DNA of 64,000 bases from Bryopsis sp. KO-2023. Taxonomy: Eukaryota; Chlorophyta; Ulvophyceae; Bryopsidales; Bryopsidaceae. Below the pieces are notes generated by a model, which saw nothing but the letters and a program-made list of their open reading frames with translations, ran no database searches and was not told the origin of the DNA. Position numbers and translations under genes: made by a program. The stretch spans positions 1,488,001 through 1,552,000 of the forward strand of contig BSYQ01000001.1 of the NCBI GenBank assembly GCA_030272585.1. The letters run 5' to 3'. Below are positions 1 through 11,200 of this stretch, piece after piece (within the stretch, counting starts at the first letter, position 1; each line of letters starts with the position of its first letter).

Positions 1-3000
1 TTCAGAAGAAAGGACACGGCTTCGTCATCGGAGGGAGTCTTGGCACTCTGGCTGGTTATGAGGCCAGCGATGCAAGGTGAAATATTCGGTATTGATTGAA
101 TATGTGAAGCCATTCACCCCCAAGTTCATCAATGCTCGTCGCATTCAGAACCCCCCTGCTCGACTATCCACTCTGCTCTCTGAATGCACTTTTCAGATGA
201 TCTCCCTGTGATCCAGGCGGAAAGGAAATATGTATTCGCAGTCCTGGAGTTGGGATGTAGTGCCCGCCAGGAGCGACGTGCTCAAGATCTCGGTGTCGCA
301 GTCCGAAGAGGAGCTCGTTCTAGTGACAGCGAACTATGAAATCATAGTTTTGGAGATCGACAGTGTCTCGAACGTGATGGACACAAAGGCAAAGGTGGCG
401 GATGTTCTTGAAGCCGATGAGGTGCGAAAATGCAGTCCAAATGAAACTCTTCACAGTGGTGTGGGTAAGACAACCAATTTCTTTTTATTTCCGAAGTGTG
501 GGTGTATACTCTTGTAGGTTGACAGTCCATCGACGATTTTGTGTGGAGGATTCAACAGCGGTGAAATAACTGGAATGGACATCTGTAACAAGATGCCCTT
601 GCTCGTCACCTGCTCGGCCAACAGATTGTTTACAATGTGGAACTACATGACCAGGGAGTGCGTCTTGCGCAAGCACCTTCTCGATGATCCTCTGAGCGTT
701 TCGTTGCACCCGTCAGGAGTTCAGGTGAGCAGAACCTGCAAGCGCATCAACAGTACTACCTGCTATGCTGGCAAGTTAGGGTCTATCATGATGATCGAAT
801 GCCCCTGCAGGTGCTTATCGGGATGCACAACAAATTACGGTTGTTTTTGGTCCTGCACAATGACCTTCAAGCTCTTGCCGAGCTTCCAGTCAAAAAGTGC
901 ACCATGGCCAGGTTCAGTGATGGCGGCCACATTTTCGCTGCTGTTGGGCGTGCCAACGCGATCGTGATTTTCGATTCTTACACCCATCAGCAGCTGGCAA
1001 TGATGAAGGGCCATGTGTCGACTGTTACCGGGTTTCGATGGGCGAACAAGGACCGATACTTGGTATCTGTTGGGGCAGGAGGCGCCTGCTACACGTGGGA
1101 TATGGGGAGTTTCTCCAGAGACTCGGATCGGGAGTAAGAGCGTTACTTTCTCCTGTCGTTCCCTTCCACAGCTTTTCCTACTGGCTCAGTTCCGATTCTC
1201 AGTGACTTCTCTGTGTTCAGATATGTTGACAAGAAGAACACTTATCACAGTCTCGCCGTGACGACGAAGGAAATCGGTGCAGTTATTCGAACGTATGATG
1301 GAAAAATTCAACATATTAAGAATGGCGTTGTGGAGCACGAAATACAAGTTGTCAAAGGGGAGTTCCTTTCGGTGGAGCTTGTGGCCGAAAATAATGTTCT
1401 TCTCATCGCAGATTCAGAGGGATTCGTTCACAGTCGACCTTGGCCTATTTCGTTCCCTGTGGATAATACAGATCAGTACAAGCATGAAGGTGAAAAATAC
1501 AAACTGCACGCCAGCCAAATATCGCATATGGCCGTGTCAGGGGATGGAAACGTTTTGATAACAGCCAGCAAGAATGGTGTGGTTTTGTTTTCGAACATGA
1601 CCCACATTGTCAATGGGTTCACAAAAAACTATCAGCTGGCTGCTGAGGTGGGGACGTTGGTATTGATCGACCCCGCGGAGATTGCTGGATACAGAGCAAG
1701 GATGAAAGACCTTGCGTTGCAAATATCATCCGCAAAAACTGAAGCAGAGTACAACGTATGGCGACCACCCATTTTTCCCCCTCTTTTGCCAGCTCCAAGT
1801 GACTGCGTTCAGCCGCCTGTAACCAGCTTTCGATCTTTGTTCTTCAGACGATTCGAGAAACGCAATCCTTGCGGGATCAAATCAACAAGGGGAACAGTGA
1901 TCACAGCAAAATATGTGACGAGCTGGCCGTAAAGACAAAGAAGCTTGAAGAGCTCGAAGCAAGCGCTCAGAAGGATCGGGTTGAGGCGGCTATGCAAATG
2001 GAAGTAGCGCATTTAGCTGCTGCGGAGGAGCTGGAGGATTTATATGAGAAGCGGCTGAAGCTCGAGATCGAAAAGATAAAGCGAGTACAGGCTTCCAAGG
2101 ATGATATGCAGTTTGCACTGGAGGAAAAAATGAGGAAAGTGGTGGAAGAGCAAGAGGAAGACAAGGAGCGGATTGAACAATGTTTCCAGGTAAAACTTGT
2201 TATTTGGGGGGGCGGTGAACTTTTTTTTGAAATTCTGAACTGACATCGCAGGGAAGAAGCATGCCAAAATTTTGGGTTCCATCTTTGTTGTTATTTACAC
2301 CAGGATCGACTGGACATGGAGGACGGAAAACTGGATGACCTTAGAAAAGAAAAGTCTGAAATGGAGAGGTTTTTCAATGAGGTTCTTATACAGACAGAAG
2401 TGGACCTGGAAGACTACTCTGACAAAATGGCTGAAAAAATCGTGCAAAATGATATCCAGGCGAAAGACAGGGAATCGAAATTGAAGGTATGTTCACCCTT
2501 GAACTAATAGTTTGCATGCATGGAACGATTTCCTTGACAGGACTTATTCTGGGGCTGGAATGAGTACTTCAAGTGGCGAAGAAGTACAGAGTTTACGTTT
2601 TCCTTCCAGGTGGATAACAGCATAATGAAAAGAAACACACTTCGATTAAAAGGGGAGAAGGCTCAAGACTCTCAGACAATAAGGAGGATGCTTAAAGAGA
2701 CCAACGAAATGCAAGAGACTGTGAACGACCAAAAAATAACAATAAGAAAGCTCAAGGAGGAAATCAAGGAGAGGGACGACGTGATCTCATCAAACTACCA
2801 CACCATTCAGGTTTCTGCCGACTCCAACGTTCTCATCTCGAGCTGTTCTTGGCAATAATGCCCATCAGTGGTGATATGTTATCTTTTATTGGCACAGGCG
2901 CTGAGGAAAAAAGTTCAGGAATTAGAGAAGCACAAATACGTTTTGGGACACAAGGCGAAGAACTATCAAGAAGCGCTCGAGCCAAAGGCAGAACAGATAC

Positions 3001-4329
3001 GTGACCTGAGCGACCGAATGAAGTTGCAGGATGAGAAATTCGTTGCTGAAATGGAGCAAGCTCGCGATCTCCACAGGTCAATGGCCTGCACTTTCACGAG
3101 GAGTTCGATTCCCTTGTATTTTTTTATTTTTTCAATCCAATTTTCCTTTTTTTCCCTCTGAAAAAGTTTGTTGTGCATCCAGGATGGTGGTGGAGAAGGA
3201 TTCCTTTATCAAATCCTTGAAGTTTGAAATCATAGACCTCAAGGAGCAGATAGCTGTGCGGGAGCATAAACTTAAGAACATATCCTACGACCTAGTGTCA
3301 GTGATGGGGAAACCTGACGAGCGAGTGAGGGGAAAGAAATCCGCAAGACAGGTGGCGCTGCATGACTTCGTTCGAAAGTACTCTCGAAACGAAGCGCCGC
3401 CAAGTGCAGACAAATCTGGGGATGATCTCAAACGCCACTTGTGGCTCGCTGAGTGTCGCAATCAGACCTTGGAACAAGCGGTCAAGAACAGGGAAAAGAA
3501 GTCTTTGCTGGCTGCTAGAGAAAGGTTGCATGAGAACGTGCTGCTCATCAGACAGATAGGCGAGGCAAGGAAAGAGAACAAAAAGTTGAACACCGATTTT
3601 TTCAACATCTCACGAGAATTTACGGCAGTGCAACAGCAGCTCCAGGCGACTGTGAAAGAGGAGCGTGGCGACGATCATTTCTCTGCCAGGGAGCCACCAG
3701 AAAATACGATCATTGACGCTTATTCATCTGGAGATGAATGCGGCCCTGGAACAGTCAGCTTGGCGAAAGCAAGCATCTCACGCCCATCCTCAGGGACGAG
3801 CCTCCAGCCGATATATGAGGAATATCATCGTTCTACACCACAGAGAGCACAGTCTGCAGGTGTGCGACGCTCGGCACCCCACACAGGAGCCAGGCGAGCC
3901 ACCTCAGCTGTTGCGAAGAAGGGGACGATGTATGGGATATCTCAATGGCGCAACCCTCGACCATCGTCTGCCTCAGAAAAGGTCAGCCCGAAGAGGCAAT
4001 TTGGGCCGAGCCACAGCGACATCAAGAGGATCGCATCGCAGCTGGCGGCAAACTCTGAGATTCTTGAGCATCAGAACGCTCAGATATCGAATCTGCAAGC
4101 TTTGATAGCTGGGGAATGGGAGGATGCGGGGGAGGCGGAGGAGGAGCTGCTGTACAGAGAGGAAGACGACTTGAAGGACGATCTGGACACTCCAGGAAGT
4201 GAGCTCGCCCATCCGTCACCACCATCGCCCGCCACCCGAACCCGACCATTCTCAGCCAGTGTCAAGAGGAGCTCGGGTGATGGTGGCGGGACGTCAAACA
4301 GGCCTGGGTCTGCCCGAGCGAGTAGATGA
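1..4329 (+). CDS. CFAP57: CFAP57 (WDR65) flagellar WD40/coiled-coil protein, 5' end outside window
   Basis: CFAP57 is an axonemal protein of motile cilia that supports inner dynein arm assembly. The gene is cut by the left edge. Exons read by eye: 1-76, 217-460, 518-724, 811-1133, 1221-1755, 1848-2189, 2304-2486, 2610-2810, 2898-3076 and 3183-4329, all GT-AG with matching phases. The first half encodes WD40 blades, with phrases such as LLVTCSANRLFTMWNY and SLHPSG that match the animal protein as I recall it. From about 1700 the product is a long charged coiled coil, including NTLRLKGEKAQ, which parallels animal CFAP57. The last exon adds a Ser/Pro/Arg-rich tail (about 3740-4326) that the animal protein lacks. 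The family is conserved among ciliated eukaryotes, so it suggests that this organism has a flagellum. Family call is firm; the missing N-terminus prevents a length comparison. Confidence 0.88.
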
Positions 4330-4923
4330 TTGTTGAACTGGTAGGATACAGGGTGGAGAACTCTCCAGTGTGGGTTTCTTAGAACAGTGTACACTGTGGG
4401 ATAAGATTTTGGGATAGGACATGGATTAGCTGGGGTAGCTTTCATAACCAAGTCACTCTAGTCAACCTGCTGTAATTAGTCCATCTTCACAACAAACCTG
4501 CATGCCTCCCCCTCTCAGATTTTGAAATGAACTGGAGAAACACCCCAGTGACGACTCGACATCCCCAGCACCCAACCCAGAATTTTCTATCCTTGTTTTG
4601 TGAGCAAGTCCAGATCATAAATTTTACAATTTGTTCTCTCCAGGGAAGGAAAGCACCCATTCCCTTCAAACAACCATTTCCTCAAACCACCATTTCCTGG
4701 GCGAAAGAGCGCCACAGGTCCCCCCAGCAATACCTATCTCTCTCTACTGTCCCATTTTTCTACTCAAATCCCCATGTTCTAAATTGAACCAAACAGAAAT
4801 CCCCCCAGCTTTATTCAACCGGATCTACAAGAATTATCGCCTTTCTGAAGTGTTGGGTTTGGTCCCTCCTCATCTGAGGCCTCTCCACACGGCAATCCTA
4901 CGGTTTTTTCCTTCCTAGATTTC
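4330..4923. other. Convergent intergenic region, CFAP57 / phosphatase 3' ends
   Basis: The two flanking genes converge here. The stretch is C/T- and A-rich and presumably holds both 3' untranslated regions. I saw no convincing exon, RNA gene or repeat. Confidence 0.5.
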
Positions 4924-5748
4924 TCACGATTCCATGTCTGGCGACGGCTCCGCTCTTCCCTTCGACCCGAAAACGAAAACGTCGCCCCCATCCGCTCCAC
5001 CCCCAAACCCCTCCCTCGTGTCTCCAAAACAGAAACCCGCAGAATTTCCTACCGGGTTTCCAAATCCCGGCACTCCGTCGCTCGTCAAGGGGGCTTGCCG
5101 GGAGGCGAAAGGGGGAAGGGGCGTCGAGTGGAAAAACTGAAAGCTGGAGCTGTTCGACACACAAGCCTCTAGTTGCTCCAAGTAGGGGACCGAGGGACTG
5201 CCAAAGATTTCCGTTTCAGCTTCGCTCAGACGAGCGAAGTCGGAGTCCGATAGCTTTACTTTCGGACGACGGTCTTTGACCCAACGGTAGCTCTCCGAAA
5301 GCCTCCATCCTTTCAGCTTCATCAGATACGCAATGACGACAGTGGGGGATCTACTCGTGCCCGTCATGCAGTAAACCAGAACCCTTTGCTTCCGCCGGTG
5401 GCATTCGTCCAGAAACGCGAAACACTCGTGCAATGGGGCCGGACAGGCGGTCACCGTATGGTACGTGAAGCTGGTTCGATATAACACCTCCAGCTTGGGC
5501 ACGCAATTCAAGATGTGCGAAACCCCAAAAAACTTGAGCAGCTCGCATCGAGACGCAGCGTCGTATCCTCCCAAATAAAGGAACTCATTCAGAATCAAGG
5601 TCGGCTCCTGCGCTTGGACGACGACTTCTGCGGGCGCTCCGGGGGGGCCCTTCACGTGTCCACACACGCTGCAGGGCTCCCCCCCTTCGTAGTCGTGATA
5701 GTGGTTGCATATAGAACAGGCCTCCTCCCTATTCCGTTTGCTGTTCAT
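4924..5748 (-). CDS. IBR5-like dual-specificity phosphatase
   Basis: A single-exon protein of about 274 residues close to Arabidopsis IBR5, a MAP-kinase phosphatase that affects auxin and ABA responses. The N-terminus has the plant-specific zinc ribbon CSICNHYHDYEGGEPCSVCG (two CxxC pairs). The dual-specificity domain follows, with FLYLGGYDAASR, HILNCVP, the C-x5-R catalytic loop CMTGTSRSP and IAYLMKLKGWRL. The residue before the catalytic Cys is Tyr (VYCMTG) where the family usually has His. The C-terminal 60 or so residues are Gly/Phe-rich low complexity. I chose the Met at 5748 because it sits directly before the conserved zinc ribbon; an in-frame Met at 5793 is possible. It is head to head with the parvulin gene, about 200 bp apart. 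Confidence 0.85.
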   Translation of the reverse strand: MNSKRNREEACSICNHYHDYEGGEPCSVCGHVKGPPGAPAEVVVQAQEPTLILNEFLYLGGYDAASRCELLKFFGVSHILNCVPKLEVLYRTSFTYHTVTACPAPLHECFAFLDECHRRKQRVLVYCMTGTSRSPTVVIAYLMKLKGWRLSESYRWVKDRRPKVKLSDSDFARLSEAETEIFGSPSVPYLEQLEACVSNSSSFQFFHSTPLPPFASRQAPLTSDGVPGFGNPVGNSAGFCFGDTREGFGGGADGGDVFVFGSKGRAEPSPDMES

Positions 5749-5950
5749 GTTACACTCTACGTTTCCAGAAAGGCGCAAAGTGGCCCAACCCACCGCAAAG
5801 CCTCCTGAAGCTCAAAGTCGTCCAATGTGACGTACGTAAAATGACTGGACATTGAACCCCAAAGCCCTTATTTCCGTCCGATGTTAAACTGGCGATGAGT
5901 TCGGTGGTGTCTGTGTCCGATCGCCTCTTTTTTTTGTTTTCCTGTCGAGA
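5749..5950. promoter_or_regulatory. Short shared upstream region of phosphatase and parvulin
   Basis: Only about 200 bp separate the two divergent start codons, so both promoters and 5' leaders must lie here. It contains a CGTACGTAAAATGAC stretch and a T-rich run next to the parvulin start. A bidirectional promoter is inferred from spacing alone. Confidence 0.4.
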
Positions 5951-6880
5951 ATGGGTAAGAAGGGAGGCTCCAAGGGCAGCGCCAAGGGGAAGGATGCGGG
6001 GGAGAACGAAGGGTGAGCGTCAGTTCTCGTTCAGTTGGATATTATCGAGTGGGTCCAGATGTGATCGGTGAAGACGTCTGCTGGTGACGTTATCCTGTGA
6101 CAGCGGCGGGAAGAAGGGAGGCGGTGCTAGTCAAGTGAAAGTGCGCCACATTCTTTGCGAGAAGCACAGCAAGGTTGGCAGGACCAGGAGTCCGACTTCT
6201 TAGCTGGAAGGGATTGCCATTTTCGGTACATCTTTTGGGTTGGAGGGATTAGTAACCATGTAGTGATATTCTTAGTGATTTGCAGGTCATGGAAGCTCTC
6301 GAGAAGGTGAATTCTGGTGCGAAGTTCGAAGAGGTATCAAGACAACCCTCGACCGTTTTTGTTTTCTTGAAAGAAAAACAGAAGGTTTTCAGAATAGCTT
6401 TTTTTTTTTAAATTCGGAGAACACCCCCCACGCACACACCCGATTATTTCGATTCATGACCTCCAGTTCTGCTTTGTTCTTCTTTCAAAACTGAGTAGCG
6501 ACCTCATATAAGATATCCACAGTGAAGTGCCTAAAGCATCAATAATGCATCTTTAATATACTTTTTTTAAATGAAAAATGGCTTCCTTGAGCATTTAATG
6601 TGCGTTTTTCGGCAGGTTGCGAGGGAGTTCTCGGAAGACAAAGCTCGGCAAGGTGGCGACCTTGGATGGAAGAGAAAAAATGAAGTCGTCCCTGCGTTTG
6701 CTGAGGCAGCGTTCAAGCTTGACGTGAGTGGTGGTTGAGAAGTCCATGTAGATTGAATTGCGACACTTTAAGATAAAATCATTGAATAAAATATTGTTTG
6801 TTCAGGTGGGTGAGATGACCTCGCAACCGGTCAAGAGTGAATACGGATATCACTTGATCCTATGTGAAGGACGGAAGTGA
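5951..6880 (+). CDS. PIN4/Par14-type parvulin peptidyl-prolyl isomerase
   Basis: Parvulins catalyse cis-trans isomerisation of prolyl bonds; PIN4-type members act in the nucleus and in ribosome biogenesis. Five exons join to 120 residues: 5951-6012, 6104-6173, 6286-6333, 6616-6723 and 6806-6880, with phases that agree throughout. The first 30 or so residues are Lys/Gly-rich and basic ([14 protein letters not shown]), as in human PIN4. The catalytic fold follows, with [43 protein letters not shown] and [12 protein letters not shown]. No phosphate-binding Arg pair or WW domain of the PIN1 type is present, so it should not need phospho-Ser/Pro. Length and motif order match the family. Confidence 0.92.
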
Positions 6881-7652
6881 GTTTTTCTGAAACCCCGTTC
6901 CTGGTAAGTGTTCGAATGCAATGATGTATCATGCATATGACTGATCAGTGCAACTTGTCTTCCCCTATTATCCGTATCACCAATTTGAGGTCCACCATGG
7001 TCCCAATGGTTGCAGTGTTGATATTGGATGAACTCTTCTGGGCAGCGCTTGGATAGTCTTGGAGGATTTATGTGTAACCAGGCATGGTTTTGCTACCAGT
7101 TGATTGACCAACTGATTTGACGATGAGGTTTTTGTATGCGTAATGGAATTTGTTGTGCTATAAAAATGAAAAGAGCACACTGGAAGGTTTTTTGAGAACC
7201 TTTGGGAGTACTTTCGGCGGGGAAAGTTGGTTTGCTTTGTTGTTGATGCTTTCTTTCTGCATGATTTAAATTGATATCTTTTCTTCCAAGCTACTGCCAC
7301 TGGAGGACCCCTACTGGTGTACATGTTTTTTTGACGGACACCAAGATGCAAGCAAAGTGGAATATCATTGCATGCAATGTGAAGAGGAATTCGCAAACCT
7401 TTACACACAATTAAGTTCATTCCAGAGGCATTCTGGCAGAACGTCCATCCAACCGCCATGGTCATTATTCCACAGCACTTTTTGGAAACACAAACCCTTG
7501 CTGTCCAGTGCTGCACTCAGACGACTCAACTTGAATCATGCAAGCTCCATCTGTCCGTTTTCGACCACAATGGTTGATTTGTGCAATTATTACTCCTGGT
7601 GGTGTGTCCAACTGCCGTCCCGCTGCCACAAGTACGATCCAACAAAGAATCG
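6881..7652. other. Intergenic region, parvulin to LYR-like gene
   Basis: This holds the 3' untranslated region of the parvulin gene and the upstream region of the next gene. A 179-codon open frame on the minus strand (6977-7516) has no recognisable motif, and its composition is what an antisense frame would give. Nothing else supported. Confidence 0.4.
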
Positions 7653-8245
7653 ATGTTGGGAGGGAACAGAAAAAAGACCCTGTTGGTGTTGCGGACTCTG
7701 CTGAAAGAAATACGCGCCTTTCCCATCGACCAAGTTCGTCGGAAGGCGCGAGCGAATCTTAGAGAACTCTTTGATCTGCATAGATACGAGCGCGACGAAG
7801 CCAGAATCGCTCAATTGCGCGACGAGGCGGAATCTGCCCTTCGGTTGTTTTCTTGGCTGAAAGCCCTTCCAAAGGTGCTTGGATCTTTGAAATGCTGCAC
7901 GCATCGACGCCTTGTTTTGTTTTGTGAATGTGCGACGACCTTTCCCTTGGTTCAAAATGTTTCCGAAAACAACTTGCAATACCTTGAGCCCCAGGCTCAA
8001 GGTATTTAAAATTTGGCTCGACCGCACACGGGAGATCTTCTCCGCCCCCCAGAAAAATCTCGGTATCACAGAGTATCGATGCCGGGGAAGTTTTTCGTGT
8101 GTCTAAAGTACTACCCTGATCGAACTCTTCATGGACGTCACTTTTTCCTCCCACCAGAATCGTCGCCTCACAGAATCATAGATTGACGCCTTCAGGCCCT
8201 TTTGGGTGTTCACAGGATAAGTTTGATTCACTCGCGAGACGCTGA
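7653..8245 (+). CDS. Small LYR-motif-like mitochondrial assembly protein (tentative)
   Basis: The reading frame from 7653 gives a basic helical protein whose pattern fits the Complex1_LYR family: VLRTLLKEIRAFP, then RARANLRELFDLHRY, then RIAQLRDEAESALRLFSWL. LYR proteins are small factors for Fe-S delivery and assembly of mitochondrial complexes. The LYR tripeptide is VLR here. I propose exons 7653-7874 and 8216-8245 (in phase, about 83 residues, normal for the family). If the intron is retained the frame runs on to 8009. On the spliced model the stop lies only 41 bp before the ARF-GEF start. The family call rests on pattern only. Confidence 0.5.
7978..8006. repeat. Perfect 13-bp inverted repeat with 3-nt loop
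   Basis: AATACCTTGAGCC at 7978-7990 is followed by CCA and then its exact reverse complement at 7994-8006. It lies in the proposed intron of the LYR-like gene. Confidence 0.8.
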
Positions 8246-8286
8246 CTGGTTTTTGACCTCGCGTGAGGCGAGGCAAGGCCATCGAA

Positions 8287-11200
8287 ATGACCGAGCCCTT
8301 GCACGAGCTTCTGGGTTCGACTCTGGAGAAGATCTTCAATGCATGCAATACTAGGAAATTATATCAGTTGCGCCAAGACAGCGAGGTGCGTGGTTTAAGG
8401 GCAGGAGTTTCAACCAGAACAACACTTGCTATTTTAAAGTGTGGCAAGAAAACCCTGAACTAAAACTAAATTTGACTTACAGCATGTGGTAAGGCACCCT
8501 TCCTTTTTACAAGAAACATCAACCAACAGGAAGTAAAATATTGAACTCTTCAGGATTTGGTGATATCAGCCCACCACCCCACTGATACATAAACAACCAT
8601 GTTCAAGAAAAGAATTAGACACCCATTTTTTCCATTTTTCATTATTCTTTCTAAGACACGAAATATTTGTGCTATTTTTTATCACTCCTCGTATAATTTT
8701 TTGTTCCGACCCTGTTCGAAGGGTATGAAAACATGACTTCCTATTTTTGCTTTTATCTGTGTGCAAAAGGCTGTGTACAGCCGGTTGGACAGCCTGCTTT
8801 CAAATTGCGAACCTGGTCCGGCTGGAGTTGTGGTAGCTGCAGGTCAGACTCAAAGCATTTTCAAAAGCATGGTTGAAATTTTTGCATTTCGTCGTAAAGT
8901 CGTTTTTTTTAAAAGAAGCAAAAGTTTTTTGCCGAGGCAAAAGATCCTCTTGCATGCAGTCGATTTCCCAATTTATGGTGGCGCACAGATGTGGGTTTCA
9001 CTATAATTTCCCGAACAAACCAATTTGATCATTATCGACTCTACTATATCCAGTACTTGTTTGTCGAATTATTCATTAGAGAAGCACTGCAGCAAGAACC
9101 AGCCCTCCCTGTTTACGATTTTCGTTTTCTGCTTTAATTTCTTATTTATTCATTTTTCATTTTATTCCTTTTTCATTTTCCAGTTTCCCCCAAAACACTG
9201 AGTCTACTTCAATTTCCAAAACTTTCCCATAATCCCCCAGTTTCGCCAGTAGATTCAAGATATTTGCTGTGGTGCAGAGGAGGCCTTGCAACCACAAGAC
9301 CCTAATGTGTCGGAATCAAGCTCAAAACACGAAACTGAAACCCCTAAAAAAGAGGCTACTGATGAGTCAGTCTCAGCCAACAACCAAGCCGACCCAGACG
9401 ACACACCCGCTGCTGCACCAAGTAGCCCAGGGAAGGCTGAAGACCCCCAAACGAAACCTGAGCAAAAAGAGGGGCACCCCGAACAAAAGCTCCTTGCGAC
9501 AGAAAGCGATGTCGACACGGTCATTGAGCACGAAGATCATGACACGGAGGGGGAAATGGAGGGGGAGGATTCGACTGCGAGTCGGTCGAAAGCGGATGGA
9601 CAAGCTGTCAATAATGGATCGCGGGCACCGGGGGTTCAACAGGGGGACCAGTACTTTGGAGATTCTGCAGCAGCAGGTGGTTGCTTTTTGCATCGAAGCA
9701 GAGGCTTCCTTGCACGAACAGAATAAGATCGAGGGCTCCGTCTGGATGGTTCATCGACCTCCCCACACTCCCTGTCTTTGTGTGTGAAGCTTAATCTATG
9801 TCCATCATACCAGGGGAAAAAGGTTTGGCAAACCTTGTGCATGATTTCCTCCAGCGAATGCTGAAGAACCTGTGTTGAAACGCTGTGCCCTCCTGAATGT
9901 TGCGATGCAGTGATCTTCCCGGTGTTTCAGAGTGCAATCGACACCAAACGCCCCAATCTCTCGGAAATTGTGGTGGACTGTCTGCAACGACTGGTGGCCC
10001 ATCGACATGCCAGGGGTGTGGTGACTTCGGTCGGAACCTCGCTGAAATCCAGCGCCTCACAGCAGTCCATGATGGACGGCGACGAGGAAGCCGAAGCTAG
10101 CATCACGATGGACCCAGCGAAAATTCCGTATTATGGGCGAATCATCGACATGATTTGCAGGTAGGATGGTTTGTTTTTCTGTCTCTTCTTGCCCCTGTTT
10201 CACAGCCACAGGAAGAAAAAGACCCTGAAAAGCGGACACCGATAGACGTGGCGATCTTTGTTGTTGAGTTAGTATACGCGAAAGCTGTGGGCATACCAAC
10301 TATTAATAAAAATAGTTTTAATAATTTTTTTTGCTATGGTTGAACCTTTATTATCTGGTATTGCACGAGTCGATTGGTGCCCCTGTAGTGCTTTTTTTTT
10401 TGATATTGTTGTGGATTTGAGAACGAGGTTTTCAACATGAGTCTTTGGGGGAATTTCGAATCCAGATGCGATGATATTCAAGACGATGGGGTCGAGCTGA
10501 AGGTGCTGAAAGCCCTGCTGACAGCTGTCACTTCGACCACCTTCTGCGTGCATGGCCAAGGACTGCTGCTGTCCATTCGAACCTGCTACAACATTTACTT
10601 GATGTCCCGAAGTCAGGTCAACCAGACGACGGCCAAAGCTTCCCTGACTCAGATGCTGAATGTCGTTTTCCAAAGGATGGAAGCCAACCAACAGGACGTC
10701 CCTGTTTCACCAATCGTCGTCAGCGATGTTCTGGGTTTGCCGGCTGCCCCCCCACATGATACGACCTCAGTTTCAGGCTTTGTGCAGGTATGTGTGAGAA
10801 ATTCGAATCGTTGAGGGTGTGTGTGTGCTGGAAGCTGCGGAGGTGGGGGTGGGGCCATCTTTTCCTTTTTTTCTCATTTGCTGTTTTCTGATTCAGACAT
10901 TTGTGAACAAGGTTGTATCGGACACCATTTTTGCCCCATCTTATGACGATGTTCGGCAGAGTGTCGCTGGGGCGTTTGACCGGAGGATCGTGGAAGGCGA
11001 CGCCAGTGAGTCGGTGGGTAAATGGAAAACAAAAAGACGGGGGGGAAATAATCTTCTTTGCAAAAATTTCGGGATGGTTTTTTCGGAAGCTTTTTGTTTG
11101 CTGTTGTTTTCTTAAAGCAATGTTGCTTTTTGTTCTGTCGATCAGGATTCAGAGTTGGAGCATATTGAGTGGCGAGATGGAAACACTGCTGTGGAGGTGT

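Noticed and set aside
197-230. Alternative acceptor at 196 for the second CFAP57 exon
   Set aside because: It puts a stop in frame. The acceptor at 216 continues into a sequence that aligns with CFAP57.
6977-7516. 179-codon open frame on the minus strand
   Set aside because: No motif, composition like an antisense frame, and it spans the untranslated and upstream sequence of two plus-strand genes.
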